NCBI GenBank assembly: GCA_026129255.1 | Contig: JAHCIJ010000003.1 | Span: 1-64,000, forward strand | DNA: 64,000 nt | From: Anaerolineales bacterium | GTDB lineage: Bacteria; Chloroflexota; Anaerolineae; Anaerolineales; UBA11579 | Direction of reading: 5' to 3' | Shown: piece by piece, positions 29,784 to 37,312 of the stretch | How the letters are laid out: every line of letters starts with the position of its first letter | Numbering within the stretch: position 1 is the first letter of the stretch | Notes under the pieces: generated by a model | Seen by the model: only the letters and a program-made list of their open reading frames with translations | What the model was told of the DNA's origin: nothing | The model's database searches: none | Translations under genes and position numbers: made by a program

Positions 29784-30341
29784 TTGTTGGGCTACGACTC
29801 ACGCATCAGGGTGGCGGCAGAAGCCGCCACCCTGGCTGGCCTGCTGGAGCAGGACGCCGAGCTGGACATAGTTTTGCTGGGCGAAGAACTGTCCGTGGCA
29901 GAGCTGGCGCAGGCACTGGAAGCCTCAGACGAGCCGCCGGCGGTGCTGTTGCTCAGCGAGGCCAGCGAGGCAGCGCGCCAACTGGCGGCGCTGCCGGCCC
30001 GCGCCTGGGGCTGGCTGCCGCCCGACTGCAGCGAGCAGGAGCTGGCCGCCGCTGTGCTGGCGCTACACGAGGGGCTAATCGCGGCGCCGCCCGCCCTGCT
30101 CTCGGCATTGCTGGCCCCAGCCAGCATCGAAACCCCGCTGGAAGAAGAGCTCACCGAGCGCGAGCTGGATGTGCTGCAACTCCTCGCCGAGGGTATGGCC
30201 AACAAGCAGATTGCTCTGCAGCTGGGCATCAGCGAACACACCGTCAAATTTCACAGTTCCTCCATCTATGCCAAGCTGGGCATCACCAACCGCACGGAAG
30301 CCGTGCGCCGCGCCGCTCGCTTAGGCTTGTTGGTTCTGTAG
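29784..30341 (+). CDS. LuxR-type regulator with degenerate receiver domain
   Basis: 185 aa from the TTG at 29784, but the true start is probably further upstream: in the same frame VQVAILAAAPALRSGLRALL (from 29730) looks like the first strand and helix of a receiver domain. No in-frame ATG, GTG or TTG lies there; an ATA at 29706 overlaps the protease stop. The acidic pair is replaced by alanines and the phosphoacceptor Asp by Gly (VLLGEEL). The LuxR helix-turn-helix is intact (LTERELDVLQLLAEGMANKQIALQ). Expected to act without phosphorylation. Confidence 0.8.
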   Translation: MLGYDSRIRVAAEAATLAGLLEQDAELDIVLLGEELSVAELAQALEASDEPPAVLLLSEASEAARQLAALPARAWGWLPPDCSEQELAAAVLALHEGLIAAPPALLSALLAPASIETPLEEELTERELDVLQLLAEGMANKQIALQLGISEHTVKFHSSSIYAKLGITNRTEAVRRAARLGLLVL

Positions 30342-30357
30342 AAGGGCTGGATAGAAT
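30330..30357 (+). promoter_or_regulatory. Promoter before the Ddn-like gene
   Basis: TTGGTT (30330-30335), 16-nt spacer, TAGAAT (30352-30357); the ATG follows 7 nt later with no Shine-Dalgarno. Confidence 0.45.
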
Positions 30358-30364
30358 ACACACT

Positions 30365-30709
30365 ATGCGCGGAATGAAGATCATTCATCTAACTACGACT
30401 GGCCGGGTCACCGGCAAACCCCATTGGGTAGAGCTGTACTGCTTCTTCCACGAGGAGAAGCCGGTCATCATTGCTTCTTATGGCGGCAAAGATGAACACC
30501 CCCAATGGTTCCTGAACCTGAAGGCCAACCCAGCCGTGCAGGTCAAGATCGGCAAGGATACCTACCCGGCAAAGGCCAAGATCGCCGGACCGAAGCTGCG
30601 TACCTCTCTGTGGGAACAATTGAGCCAGCTCAACTCGCATTACGAGGGCTTCCAGCGCAAGACCCAACGCACCATCCCCATGGTGGTCTTGCATAAGGAG
30701 CAGGCTTAA
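30365..30709 (+). CDS. Deazaflavin (F420)-dependent nitroreductase-like protein
   Basis: 114 aa, split beta-barrel of the Ddn/FDOR-B family. LTTTGRVTGKPHWVEL is the signature strand-turn, and ASYGGKDEHPQWFLNLKANPAV is the F420-binding stretch. Mycobacterial Ddn uses F420H2 to reduce quinones and activates nitroimidazole prodrugs. The start at 30365 is preferred; a longer frame upstream runs through the LuxR gene. F420 use by the host is inference. Its last base is shared with the ABC transporter start. Confidence 0.86.
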   Translation: MRGMKIIHLTTTGRVTGKPHWVELYCFFHEEKPVIIASYGGKDEHPQWFLNLKANPAVQVKIGKDTYPAKAKIAGPKLRTSLWEQLSQLNSHYEGFQRKTQRTIPMVVLHKEQA

Positions 30710-32658
30710 TGCGCGGCGGAGGTGGTGGTGGGGGCGGCGGCCGAGGCTGGCGCACGTTCCTCTCGCAGGATGAGGAAATGGGTAACGTGCCCATCGACCG
30801 CAAACTGTTGCGCCGCGTGTGGACCTACGCACGCCCCTACTTTGGGCGCCTGGCGCTCATGCTGGTGGCGATTGTGTTCACTTCCCTGGTGGGCTTGCTG
30901 CCCCCCTTGCTGTATCGAGACTTGTTCGACAATGTGCTGCCCAATCAGGATTACCACCGCCTGATGATCCTCGGTCTGCTCATGCTGGCCGTGCCGCTAG
31001 GCAGCGGCCTGATCGGCGTCGGCCAGCGTTACCTGAGCGCCACCATCGGCGAAGGCATCATTTTTGACCTGCGCCAAAGCATGTACGAGCACCTGCAGCG
31101 CATGGGTTTGCGTTTCTTCACGCGCACCAAGTCTGGTCTGATCATCTCGCGCTTTGAAGAAGACGTGGTCGGCGCGCAGAACGCGATCACCAGCACCGTT
31201 CCAGGCATCCTCACCAACGCGGTACGCTTGCTCAGCACGCTGGGCATCATGCTCGCCATCGAATGGCGCCTGACGCTCATGGCGCTGGCGGTCGTGCCGC
31301 TGTTCCTGCTGCCCGCCCGCCGCGTGGGCCGCGTGCTGCGCGACATACGCCGCCAGGCGATGAACTACAACGCCGACATGTCGGTCATCGTGGGCGAAAC
31401 GCTCAGCATCAGCGGCGCGCTGCTGGCCAAAACCTTTGGCCGCCAGCCGCAGGAGCGCGAGAAGTACCGCCAAGTCAATCAAAACGTGCGCGATACCGGC
31501 TTGCGCCGCGCTATGGTGGGCCGCTGGTTTTCGCTGTGGCTGGAGCTGGCGGGTTCCATCGGTATGGTGCTCGTCTTTTGGGGTGGTGGCTACTTCGTGC
31601 TGCAAGGCTCCATCAGCTCCGGCAGCATCGTTGCCTTCGTTGCCTACATCTTCGGCTTGTATGGGCCGATCTCTGCGCTTTCCAATGTGCAGGTAGAGTT
31701 CGCCACATCCATGGTGAGCTTCGAGCGTGTGTTTGAATTCCTCGACCTGCCGGTGGATATCCAGGACAAGCCCAACGCTATCCACCTCAAGCGCGCCGAA
31801 GGGCACATCAAGTTTGAGAACGTGTCCTTCAGTTATGTGGAAGAGGATGAGCAGCCGCTGCTCAAAGCTCCGCCACGCCGCGGCCAGGAAGAGGATGTTC
31901 AGCAAATCGTGCCAACGCGCCGCTTTGCGCTGGAAGACATCAACTTTGAGATCCAGCCCGGCCAATTGGCCGCCCTGGTTGGCCCCAGCGGCTCCGGCAA
32001 AACCACGGCCACTTACCTGCTGCCGCGCCTGTATGACCCGACCGAAGGTCGCGTGCTGCTGGACGGGCACGACCTGCGTGACCTGGCGCAGGAATCACTC
32101 GCCGAGCAGATCGGTATGGTGACGCAGGAGAGCTACCTGTTCCACGACACGGTGCGCGCCAACCTACTGTATGCCAAGCCAGACGCCACCCAGGCCGAGA
32201 TGGAAGCGGCGGCCAAGGCTGCCAATATCCATGACATGATCGCAGCGCTGCCACAGGGCTACGATACGCTGGTAGGCGAGCGCGGCTACCGCATGAGCGG
32301 CGGCGAGAAACAGCGCCTGTCCATCGCCCGCGTGGTACTCAAAGACCCACGCATCCTGATCCTCGACGAGGCCACCTCATCGTTGGACTCGCAGTCCGAG
32401 GCCCTGATCCAGGCTGCCATGCAGCCGCTGATGAAGGGGCGCACCTCGCTGGTCATTGCCCACCGCCTTTCCACCATCCTGGCGGCGGACATCATCCTAG
32501 TGCTGCAGGCGGGTAAGCTGGTGGAGCAGGGCACGCACAAGCAGCTGCTGGCGCTGGATGGCTTGTATGCTGAGTTGTACGAAACCCAATTCCGCCATGC
32601 ACTGGAGCACAGCAACCAATACAGCGAGCTAAGCGGCCAAACCGCCGACACGAATTAG
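30709..32658 (+). CDS. ABC exporter, fused permease and ATPase (half-transporter)
   Basis: 649 aa. N-terminus starts with a run of nine glycines, then the six-helix exporter domain (~45-345). The ATPase domain follows an insertion rich in charged residues (~385-405) and has Walker A GPSGSGKTT, signature MSGGEKQRL, Walker B ILILDEATSSLD and the H-loop AHRLST. Probably works as a homodimer. Substrate not known; the glycine start is odd and may be a longer disordered tail. ATG overlaps the upstream TAA. Confidence 0.93.
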   Translation: MRGGGGGGGGGRGWRTFLSQDEEMGNVPIDRKLLRRVWTYARPYFGRLALMLVAIVFTSLVGLLPPLLYRDLFDNVLPNQDYHRLMILGLLMLAVPLGSGLIGVGQRYLSATIGEGIIFDLRQSMYEHLQRMGLRFFTRTKSGLIISRFEEDVVGAQNAITSTVPGILTNAVRLLSTLGIMLAIEWRLTLMALAVVPLFLLPARRVGRVLRDIRRQAMNYNADMSVIVGETLSISGALLAKTFGRQPQEREKYRQVNQNVRDTGLRRAMVGRWFSLWLELAGSIGMVLVFWGGGYFVLQGSISSGSIVAFVAYIFGLYGPISALSNVQVEFATSMVSFERVFEFLDLPVDIQDKPNAIHLKRAEGHIKFENVSFSYVEEDEQPLLKAPPRRGQEEDVQQIVPTRRFALEDINFEIQPGQLAALVGPSGSGKTTATYLLPRLYDPTEGRVLLDGHDLRDLAQESLAEQIGMVTQESYLFHDTVRANLLYAKPDATQAEMEAAAKAANIHDMIAALPQGYDTLVGERGYRMSGGEKQRLSIARVVLKDPRILILDEATSSLDSQSEALIQAAMQPLMKGRTSLVIAHRLSTILAADIILVLQAGKLVEQGTHKQLLALDGLYAELYETQFRHALEHSNQYSELSGQTADTN

Positions 32659-32680
32659 TACGCGCAGACAAGCAAGTAAC

Positions 32681-32711
32681 AAAAAAAGCAGTCCCTACGG
32701 ACTGCTTTTTT
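32681..32711. terminator. Bidirectional intrinsic terminator
   Basis: A7, stem GCAGTCC/GGACTGC, 4-nt loop, T6. Between the convergent ABC and DUF4239-like genes. Confidence 0.92.
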
Positions 32712-32724
32712 ATTATCAGCAGGG

Positions 32725-33483
32725 CTAGTAGTTGCCTTCCAAATGTTGTAACATGCGCTCAAACGGCTCAGGCGTCAGCGCCCAATGACCCACAAAGGGA
32801 TTATCCAACCCCTCGATGATGAAGAAGATCATGATCTGTTGGAAACTGATCACCATCATAGCCAGCACACCGTACTGGGACGTGGTGAAGGGCATGAACG
32901 AGAATGTCATCAGCGTAAAGAACGACGCAATGTAGATAAACGACTTCAGCAATATCGGCAGGCGGCGCACACTCTTGGTAATCCGCTCAGTACGCGTCCA
33001 GGCCAACTGGCGATAGTGCTCCAGCACTTGGTTAAACACAACTGAATCGTGATCGTCGTTGAAGTGCACATGGCTGATGATCTCAGCAATGCGCTCGAAG
33101 GCTTTGCTGCTGCGCGTGGTGCGGTCACGCTCACCGAGCTTTCTAAAACGCCCGTCAATGATGATGGATGCGTAGGCCTGGATGGCACCCTTCATTTCGG
33201 CGGTCATCTTCTCGTCACGGAAGTACACCGTAAGGCCATACAACTGCTCCAACCCTTGTGCTTCCTGGTCGATCAGCTCAGAGATGTTGTTGTACTGCTT
33301 CCACACCTCGAGAATGACGAAGGCCGTCAAAATGCTGTACAGTGACCCGAACACCGTAAGGAAGCCGTTCAGGGCGCTGGTCTCAGGGAAGAAGGTATCG
33401 GTATGAAGCCATTGCCGCAGGAGGGCAAACAGCCCAGACATGATTATTGCAAAGAGCAGCGCTTTGGCCAGTGTGCTTTTCAT
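32725..33483 (-). CDS. DUF4239/bestrophin-like membrane protein
   Basis: 252 aa. Two N-terminal helices (~8-24 and ~44-60), a soluble middle with AFERIAEIISHVHFND and two more helices near the end (~180-225). The arrangement and the segment VFGSLYSILTAFVILEVWKQYN fit the DUF4239 group of bestrophin-like proteins, whose function is unknown. It is alone on the minus strand upstream of a terminator and downstream of a VOC gene. Confidence 0.72.
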   Translation of the reverse strand: MKSTLAKALLFAIIMSGLFALLRQWLHTDTFFPETSALNGFLTVFGSLYSILTAFVILEVWKQYNNISELIDQEAQGLEQLYGLTVYFRDEKMTAEMKGAIQAYASIIIDGRFRKLGERDRTTRSSKAFERIAEIISHVHFNDDHDSVVFNQVLEHYRQLAWTRTERITKSVRRLPILLKSFIYIASFFTLMTFSFMPFTTSQYGVLAMMVISFQQIMIFFIIEGLDNPFVGHWALTPEPFERMLQHLEGNY

Positions 33484-33505
33484 GGGTTTGCCAGTGCTCA
33501 GCTTT

Positions 33506-33904
33506 CTAGCTCTTGCTCTTCTTCAATGGAGCATTGATCTCGATCAGGTTGCCCTCCGGGTCACGCAAGTGCGCCACGCGCAACGCCCAGGCCTCCTGGT
33601 CATGTGGCTGGGTCACAAACTGCGCTCCGTGCAGCTGCAACGCAGCATAGGTCGCATCCACATCCTCCACCTCAAAAGTGAGCACCGCCCTGTCGCCTGC
33701 AGACGCGGTCTGTGCGACGCCGGCCACACTCTGCATCAATTCACGCTTGTATAGGCCCAAACGCGCTGGGCCAGCAACAAATTCATAGTACACGCCCTCC
33801 ACCGCCACTTCAGGGACGCCAAGACCCAAGGCTGTTTGGTAAAAAGCCTTGCAGGCTTCAATGTCTTCAACCAGCAGGCGAATATGCGTTAATGCGATGG
33901 TCAT
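33506..33904 (-). CDS. VOC-family (glyoxalase-fold) protein
   Basis: 132 aa, one VOC domain. LTHIRLLVEDIEACKAFYQTALGLG is the first beta-alpha-beta unit and HLRDPEGNLIEINAPL the last, with the metal-ligand Glu near the end. Family members bind a divalent metal and act on lactoylglutathione, extradiol substrates or fosfomycin-like drugs. The substrate here is unknown. A second, distinct VOC gene lies at 34778. Confidence 0.88.
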   Translation of the reverse strand: MTIALTHIRLLVEDIEACKAFYQTALGLGVPEVAVEGVYYEFVAGPARLGLYKRELMQSVAGVAQTASAGDRAVLTFEVEDVDATYAALQLHGAQFVTQPHDQEAWALRVAHLRDPEGNLIEINAPLKKSKS

Positions 33905-33923
33905 AGATCCCTCGTCACAAATT

Positions 33924-34712
33924 TTAGTCTGGCTTGGCTTTGGCGCCGCGCCGCACGCGCTCCAAAAAGCGCGGTGTATTGAGATTACGCTCCGCCAAGT
34001 AGCTTACATAGGTATTCATCAGCCGCTCCAACTCGCGCTGCACGGGCGCGCTCAGGTTCAGGCCGCGCACCTGAGCATAGGTGCTGCGCTGCAGGTGGCG
34101 CAGCACCTTGAGTGCGCCCAGGCTGATCGGCAGCGGCCGGCTGGCTGCCTGGTGCCCGCGTCTGCAGCTCGGGCACAGCACACCGCCCAGCTCAAAGGAA
34201 AAGTACTGATCCTCTGGCTGGATCTCCTTCCCGCAGTGGACGCAATGGTGCAGTTGCGGGCGGAAGCCCATATGCTCCAGCAGCTTCACTTCAAAGAAGC
34301 GCACCGTGAGCTGCAAGTCCTCCCCGGCAGCCAGGCGCGGCAAAGTGTCACGCGTCAAGCGATATACGCCGCGATTTTCGTCGTGATCGCCATTGAACTT
34401 GTCCACCAGCTCGGCCACATACGCGGCGTAACCCAGCGCCTCCAGGTTGTTGCTCAGCGCGGTGTTGAGCTCCAGCGCCTCGGCTTGCTCAACCATCGGG
34501 ATCTCGCGCCCCTTGCCCAGCAGCAGGCTGACCCGCGTGAACGGCTCCAGGTGCCCGCCTTTGCGGGAGCCGGGCTTACGCGCCCCTTTGGCTATGGCGC
34601 GCAGCTTGCCCTCCTGGAGGGTGAACAGGGTCACCAGGCGATCCGCTTCGCCAAAATCGGCGTGCTTGAGCACAATGCCTTCAACGCGCTGGGTGCGGGC
34701 TTCGCGTGCCAT
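33924..34712 (-). CDS. recO: DNA repair protein RecO
   Basis: 262 aa. N-terminal OB-fold (GIVLKHADFGEADRLVTLFT), a helical middle and a zinc finger in the right place: CVHCGKEI and LCPSCRRG. Works with RecR and RecF in loading RecA at gaps. The ATG at 34712 follows a TAGAAT box by 6 nt with no Shine-Dalgarno. recR is not in the window. Confidence 0.95.
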   Translation of the reverse strand: MAREARTQRVEGIVLKHADFGEADRLVTLFTLQEGKLRAIAKGARKPGSRKGGHLEPFTRVSLLLGKGREIPMVEQAEALELNTALSNNLEALGYAAYVAELVDKFNGDHDENRGVYRLTRDTLPRLAAGEDLQLTVRFFEVKLLEHMGFRPQLHHCVHCGKEIQPEDQYFSFELGGVLCPSCRRGHQAASRPLPISLGALKVLRHLQRSTYAQVRGLNLSAPVQRELERLMNTYVSYLAERNLNTPRFLERVRRGAKAKPD

Positions 34713-34718
34713 GCTGTC

Positions 34719-34724
34719 ATTCTA
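34719..34724 (-). promoter_or_regulatory. -10 box, probable leaderless recO promoter
   Basis: TAGAAT on the minus strand, 6 nt before the recO ATG. Confidence 0.45.
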
Positions 34725-34777
34725 CGCCAGTGCTTGCTATATACTCCAAGTTACTTTCCACTAGCAGGAGCGATGCC

Positions 34778-35152
34778 ATGCAGTTAGGAGCTTTTTCAAT
34801 CAGCCTTTCGGTGAAAGATCTGGACGCCTCACGCAAGTTTTATGAAAAACTGGGCTTTGCAGTCTTTGGCGGAAAGCAAGAAGACAACTGGTTGATCATG
34901 AAGAGTGGCGACACGCTCATTGGCCTTTTTCATGGCATGTTTGAGGGCAACCTGCTCACCTTCAACCCAGGCTGGGATCAGAACGCCATGAACCTGGCAA
35001 ATTTCACCGATGTGCGCCAAATCCAGCAACATCTAAAGGAGCAGGGCGTGACACTCCAAACCGAAGTGGACTCCTCCAAACCCGATGGGCCTGGCCATCT
35101 AACGCTAGTTGACCCTGACGGTAACTCCATCCTAATAGACCAGCACCGTTAG
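34778..35152 (+). CDS. VOC-family protein
   Basis: 124 aa from MQLGAFSISL. AGGAG lies 7 nt upstream. First unit SVKDLDASRKFYEKLGF; final strand HLTLVDPDGNSILIDQH. Shape and size match the glyoxalase/bleomycin-resistance superfamily. The reaction is unknown. Confidence 0.88.
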   Translation: MQLGAFSISLSVKDLDASRKFYEKLGFAVFGGKQEDNWLIMKSGDTLIGLFHGMFEGNLLTFNPGWDQNAMNLANFTDVRQIQQHLKEQGVTLQTEVDSSKPDGPGHLTLVDPDGNSILIDQHR

Positions 35153-35167
35153 ATTAGAAGTAAAGTG

Positions 35168-35206
35168 GAGTCAAAAGCGCATACTGACTGTATGCGCTTT
35201 TGACTC
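35168..35206. terminator. Long perfect inverted repeat, likely terminator
   Basis: 17-bp perfect arms (GAGTCAAAAGCGCATAC and its complement) around TGACT. The inner part alone is an AAAA-GCGCATAC hairpin followed by TTTT, so it can work as a terminator for the VOC gene, or be an operator. The arms exceed what a terminator needs. Confidence 0.6.
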
Positions 35207-35229
35207 TGGACATTATTATATCTCTATAG

Positions 35230-35247
35230 TATCCTATTACTAGGATA
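35230..35247. promoter_or_regulatory. Putative PadR operator
   Basis: Palindrome TATCCTA-ttac-TAGGATA ending 2 nt before the ATG at 35250. It overlaps the only ribosome-site candidate (AGGA), as expected for autorepression. Confidence 0.6.
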
Positions 35248-35249
35248 AT

Positions 35250-35801
35250 ATGACGAACGCAGAACTTGCCATCCTTGGCCTCGTCGCCGAGGCGCCCCGC
35301 CACGGGTATGAGATCGAACAGGTGCTTGAGCAGCGCAATATGCGCCGCTGGGCAGACATCGGCTTTTCCTCGATCTACTACTTGCTCAATAAACTTGAGG
35401 GCAAAGGCTGGATCACTAGCCACTCCGAACCAGCCCAAGGCAAAGGCCCAGCTCGCAAGATCTACACAATTGCGCAAGAGGGCCAGCAAGCCTGGTACCA
35501 GGCAACGCTGGCGGCGCTCGGCGGCCCCGGCAAGCTCAACACCACTTTCCTCACTGGCCTGGCCGGGCTACCAGGCCTGCGGCCCAATGACGTAGTGGCC
35601 GCCTTGCGCCAATACCGCCGCAGCGTCTTTGAGCGCAAGCAAGAAGTGGAGCAGGCTTGGCAAAGCGCCGCCGATCTGCCCTTCTTCCTCGAAGGCATGT
35701 TCGAGTACAGCGCCAACATGCTCGAAACCGAGCTGGAATGGCTCGACCGTTACATCCCGCGCTTCGAAAGCCAGATCAGCGAACAAGAGGATGAGGACTA
35801 G
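35250..35801 (+). CDS. PadR-family transcriptional regulator
   Basis: 183 aa. PadR winged helix at the N-terminus (ELAILGLVAEAPRHGYEI, SSIYYLLNKLEGKGWI) and a C-terminal dimerisation helix region with the Vir_C end. The palindrome just upstream is a probable binding site. The GyrI-like gene begins 2 nt after its stop, so the two are one unit: PadR likely senses a small molecule and controls this pair. Confidence 0.92.
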   Translation: MTNAELAILGLVAEAPRHGYEIEQVLEQRNMRRWADIGFSSIYYLLNKLEGKGWITSHSEPAQGKGPARKIYTIAQEGQQAWYQATLAALGGPGKLNTTFLTGLAGLPGLRPNDVVAALRQYRRSVFERKQEVEQAWQSAADLPFFLEGMFEYSANMLETELEWLDRYIPRFESQISEQEDED

Positions 35802-35803
35802 GC

Positions 35804-36433
35804 ATGAATAAGCTTGACCTCAAAAAAGAATACAAACACCTCTACAACCCCAGTGCCAAGCAAGTCACTGTAGTGTCTGTGCCGCGCTTCAACTTCATCA
35901 TGATCGATGGCCACATTCCGCCCAACATCAAAGTGGACGACGCACCCCAATATATCCAGGCTGTGGAAACGCTATTCAGCCTGTCTTACACCCTCAAGTT
36001 CATGTGCAAGAAACGCAAGACCGATCCAGTGGATTACGGCGTGATGCCGCTTGAAGGGTTGTGGTGGTCGGACAGCAGCCACAAAGAATTCACCCCCAGC
36101 CGCAAAGACACCTGGTACTTCACGATGATGATCATGCAACCCAAGCCGGTCACCCAAGCGATGTATGCCGAAGGCGTAGAGGCATTGCGCGCCAAGAAGC
36201 CTGCCATGAGCGTAGATGCGGCTCGCTTTGAATCCTTTGAAGAAGGCAAAGCGGTACAGACTCTGCACCTTGGCCCCTACTCTGAGGAACCCACCACCAT
36301 TGAGCGCATGGTGGCGTTCTCCAACGAGCATGGTTTCAAAACCAACGGCAAACATCACGAGATCTACTTGAGCGATCCGCGCCGCGCTGCACCCGCCAAG
36401 CTCAAGACAGTCCTACGCCATCCGGTGAAGTAA
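35804..36433 (+). CDS. GyrI-like small-molecule binding protein
   Basis: 209 aa. Two SHS2/GyrI-like halves: RFNFIMIDGHIPPNI and GLWWSDSS in the first, TLHLGPYSEEPTTIERM and EIYLSDPRRAAP in the second. This is the pattern of standalone GyrI-like domain proteins that bind, and in some cases degrade, small hydrophobic compounds. Directly behind a PadR regulator, a common pairing in drug-response units. Ligand unknown. Confidence 0.85.
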   Translation: MNKLDLKKEYKHLYNPSAKQVTVVSVPRFNFIMIDGHIPPNIKVDDAPQYIQAVETLFSLSYTLKFMCKKRKTDPVDYGVMPLEGLWWSDSSHKEFTPSRKDTWYFTMMIMQPKPVTQAMYAEGVEALRAKKPAMSVDAARFESFEEGKAVQTLHLGPYSEEPTTIERMVAFSNEHGFKTNGKHHEIYLSDPRRAAPAKLKTVLRHPVK

Positions 36434-36462
36434 AACCTGCAGTGCAGTGCTTATGTGCGCCG

Positions 36463-37200
36463 CTATGCGATGCACCATAGCGAATACAAACTCAGATCCC
36501 CCGTGCTGCCATCCGAGTAAAACGTCTCCTCAACGTTAAATCCAGCATCGGCCGCCAAGTCTGCCAACTCGTCTTCGTTGAACTGGTGTACGTAGCGCAG
36601 ACCTACTCCTCCGCTGCGCCAATCCAGCAAATAGTCGCCAGGATCAACCTGAGCTGCATCCAGGTTCATCGCCGCCCACGGCTGCACCCGCGCCGCCAGC
36701 TTTGGGCTGCGCATGAATTGCCAGTTGGAGTGCACAAACCTTCCGCCCGCGGACAGTAACCCACGCACCTGGCGCAAAAACGCCAGCCGCAACTCCCGCC
36801 CTGGGATATGGTGAAGCACCGCCATCGCCAGCACTACATCGAACTCCCGCACCGCAAGGTGGTGCACCGCTCCCGCCGCCCAATCCGCGGTCAGGTCCGC
36901 CTGCGCAAACTGCGCCGGATAGTCTAAGTAGACAGCCAGCCGCTGGCGGGCGGCGGCCAGCAAGCCTTCACTAAAGTCCAGGCCCACATAGCTGCCCTGG
37001 TGGCCGCTGGCGGCCAACTGCGCCACCACGCCGCCGTTACCGCAACCCAGGTCCAAAACTTGAGCTGTGGTTGGCACAGTTTCCAGTGTGCGCAGCGTGC
37101 CCGGTTGCAGACGGCCGCGTGTGGCCGAAAACGCTTCGGCGTGCGTTTGATAAAATTCTCTATTCAGCGCAATCAACTGCTGAGCAACTACAGCGTCCAT
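36463..37200 (-). CDS. Class I SAM-dependent methyltransferase
   Basis: 245 aa. Motif I VLDLGCGNGG, then LDFSEGLLAAARQRL, DVVLAMAVLHHIPG and GGRFVHSNWQF follow the order of class I methyltransferases. The target is unknown. The C-terminal 40 residues (GVGLRYVHQFNEDELADLA) match the methyltransf_11 group. The ATG at 37200 lies 6 nt after a TATAAT box with no Shine-Dalgarno. It is divergent from elp3. Confidence 0.88.
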   Translation of the reverse strand: MDAVVAQQLIALNREFYQTHAEAFSATRGRLQPGTLRTLETVPTTAQVLDLGCGNGGVVAQLAASGHQGSYVGLDFSEGLLAAARQRLAVYLDYPAQFAQADLTADWAAGAVHHLAVREFDVVLAMAVLHHIPGRELRLAFLRQVRGLLSAGGRFVHSNWQFMRSPKLAARVQPWAAMNLDAAQVDPGDYLLDWRSGGVGLRYVHQFNEDELADLAADAGFNVEETFYSDGSTGDLSLYSLWCIA

Positions 37201-37206
37201 GCTTGG

Positions 37207-37212
37207 ATTATA
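37207..37212 (-). promoter_or_regulatory. -10 box, probable leaderless promoter
   Basis: TATAAT on the minus strand, 6 nt before the methyltransferase ATG. Confidence 0.5.
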
Positions 37213-37247
37213 GGGTTCCTGTCCGTCTTTGCGAGGAGTGTGCTGCA

Positions 37248-37264
37248 GCTGTATGCAATACAGC
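37248..37264. promoter_or_regulatory. Palindrome upstream of elp3
   Basis: GCTGTAT-gca-ATACAGC, 7-bp arms, between the divergent methyltransferase and Elp3 genes. Operator-like; no known motif assigned. Confidence 0.4.
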
Positions 37265-37312
37265 GCAGCACCGACGAAGCAATCCCAAGCTGGAAGCTGT
37301 ACTTACATAACT

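Noticed and set aside
29591-30364. Upstream part of the 372-codon frame ending at 30709
   Set aside because: Overlaps the protease tail and LuxR gene in another frame and is Arg/Ala-rich without motifs; only the Ddn-like end is real.
30997-32070. 357-codon frame antisense to the ABC exporter
   Set aside because: Gln/His/Ala-rich shadow of a strongly supported gene.
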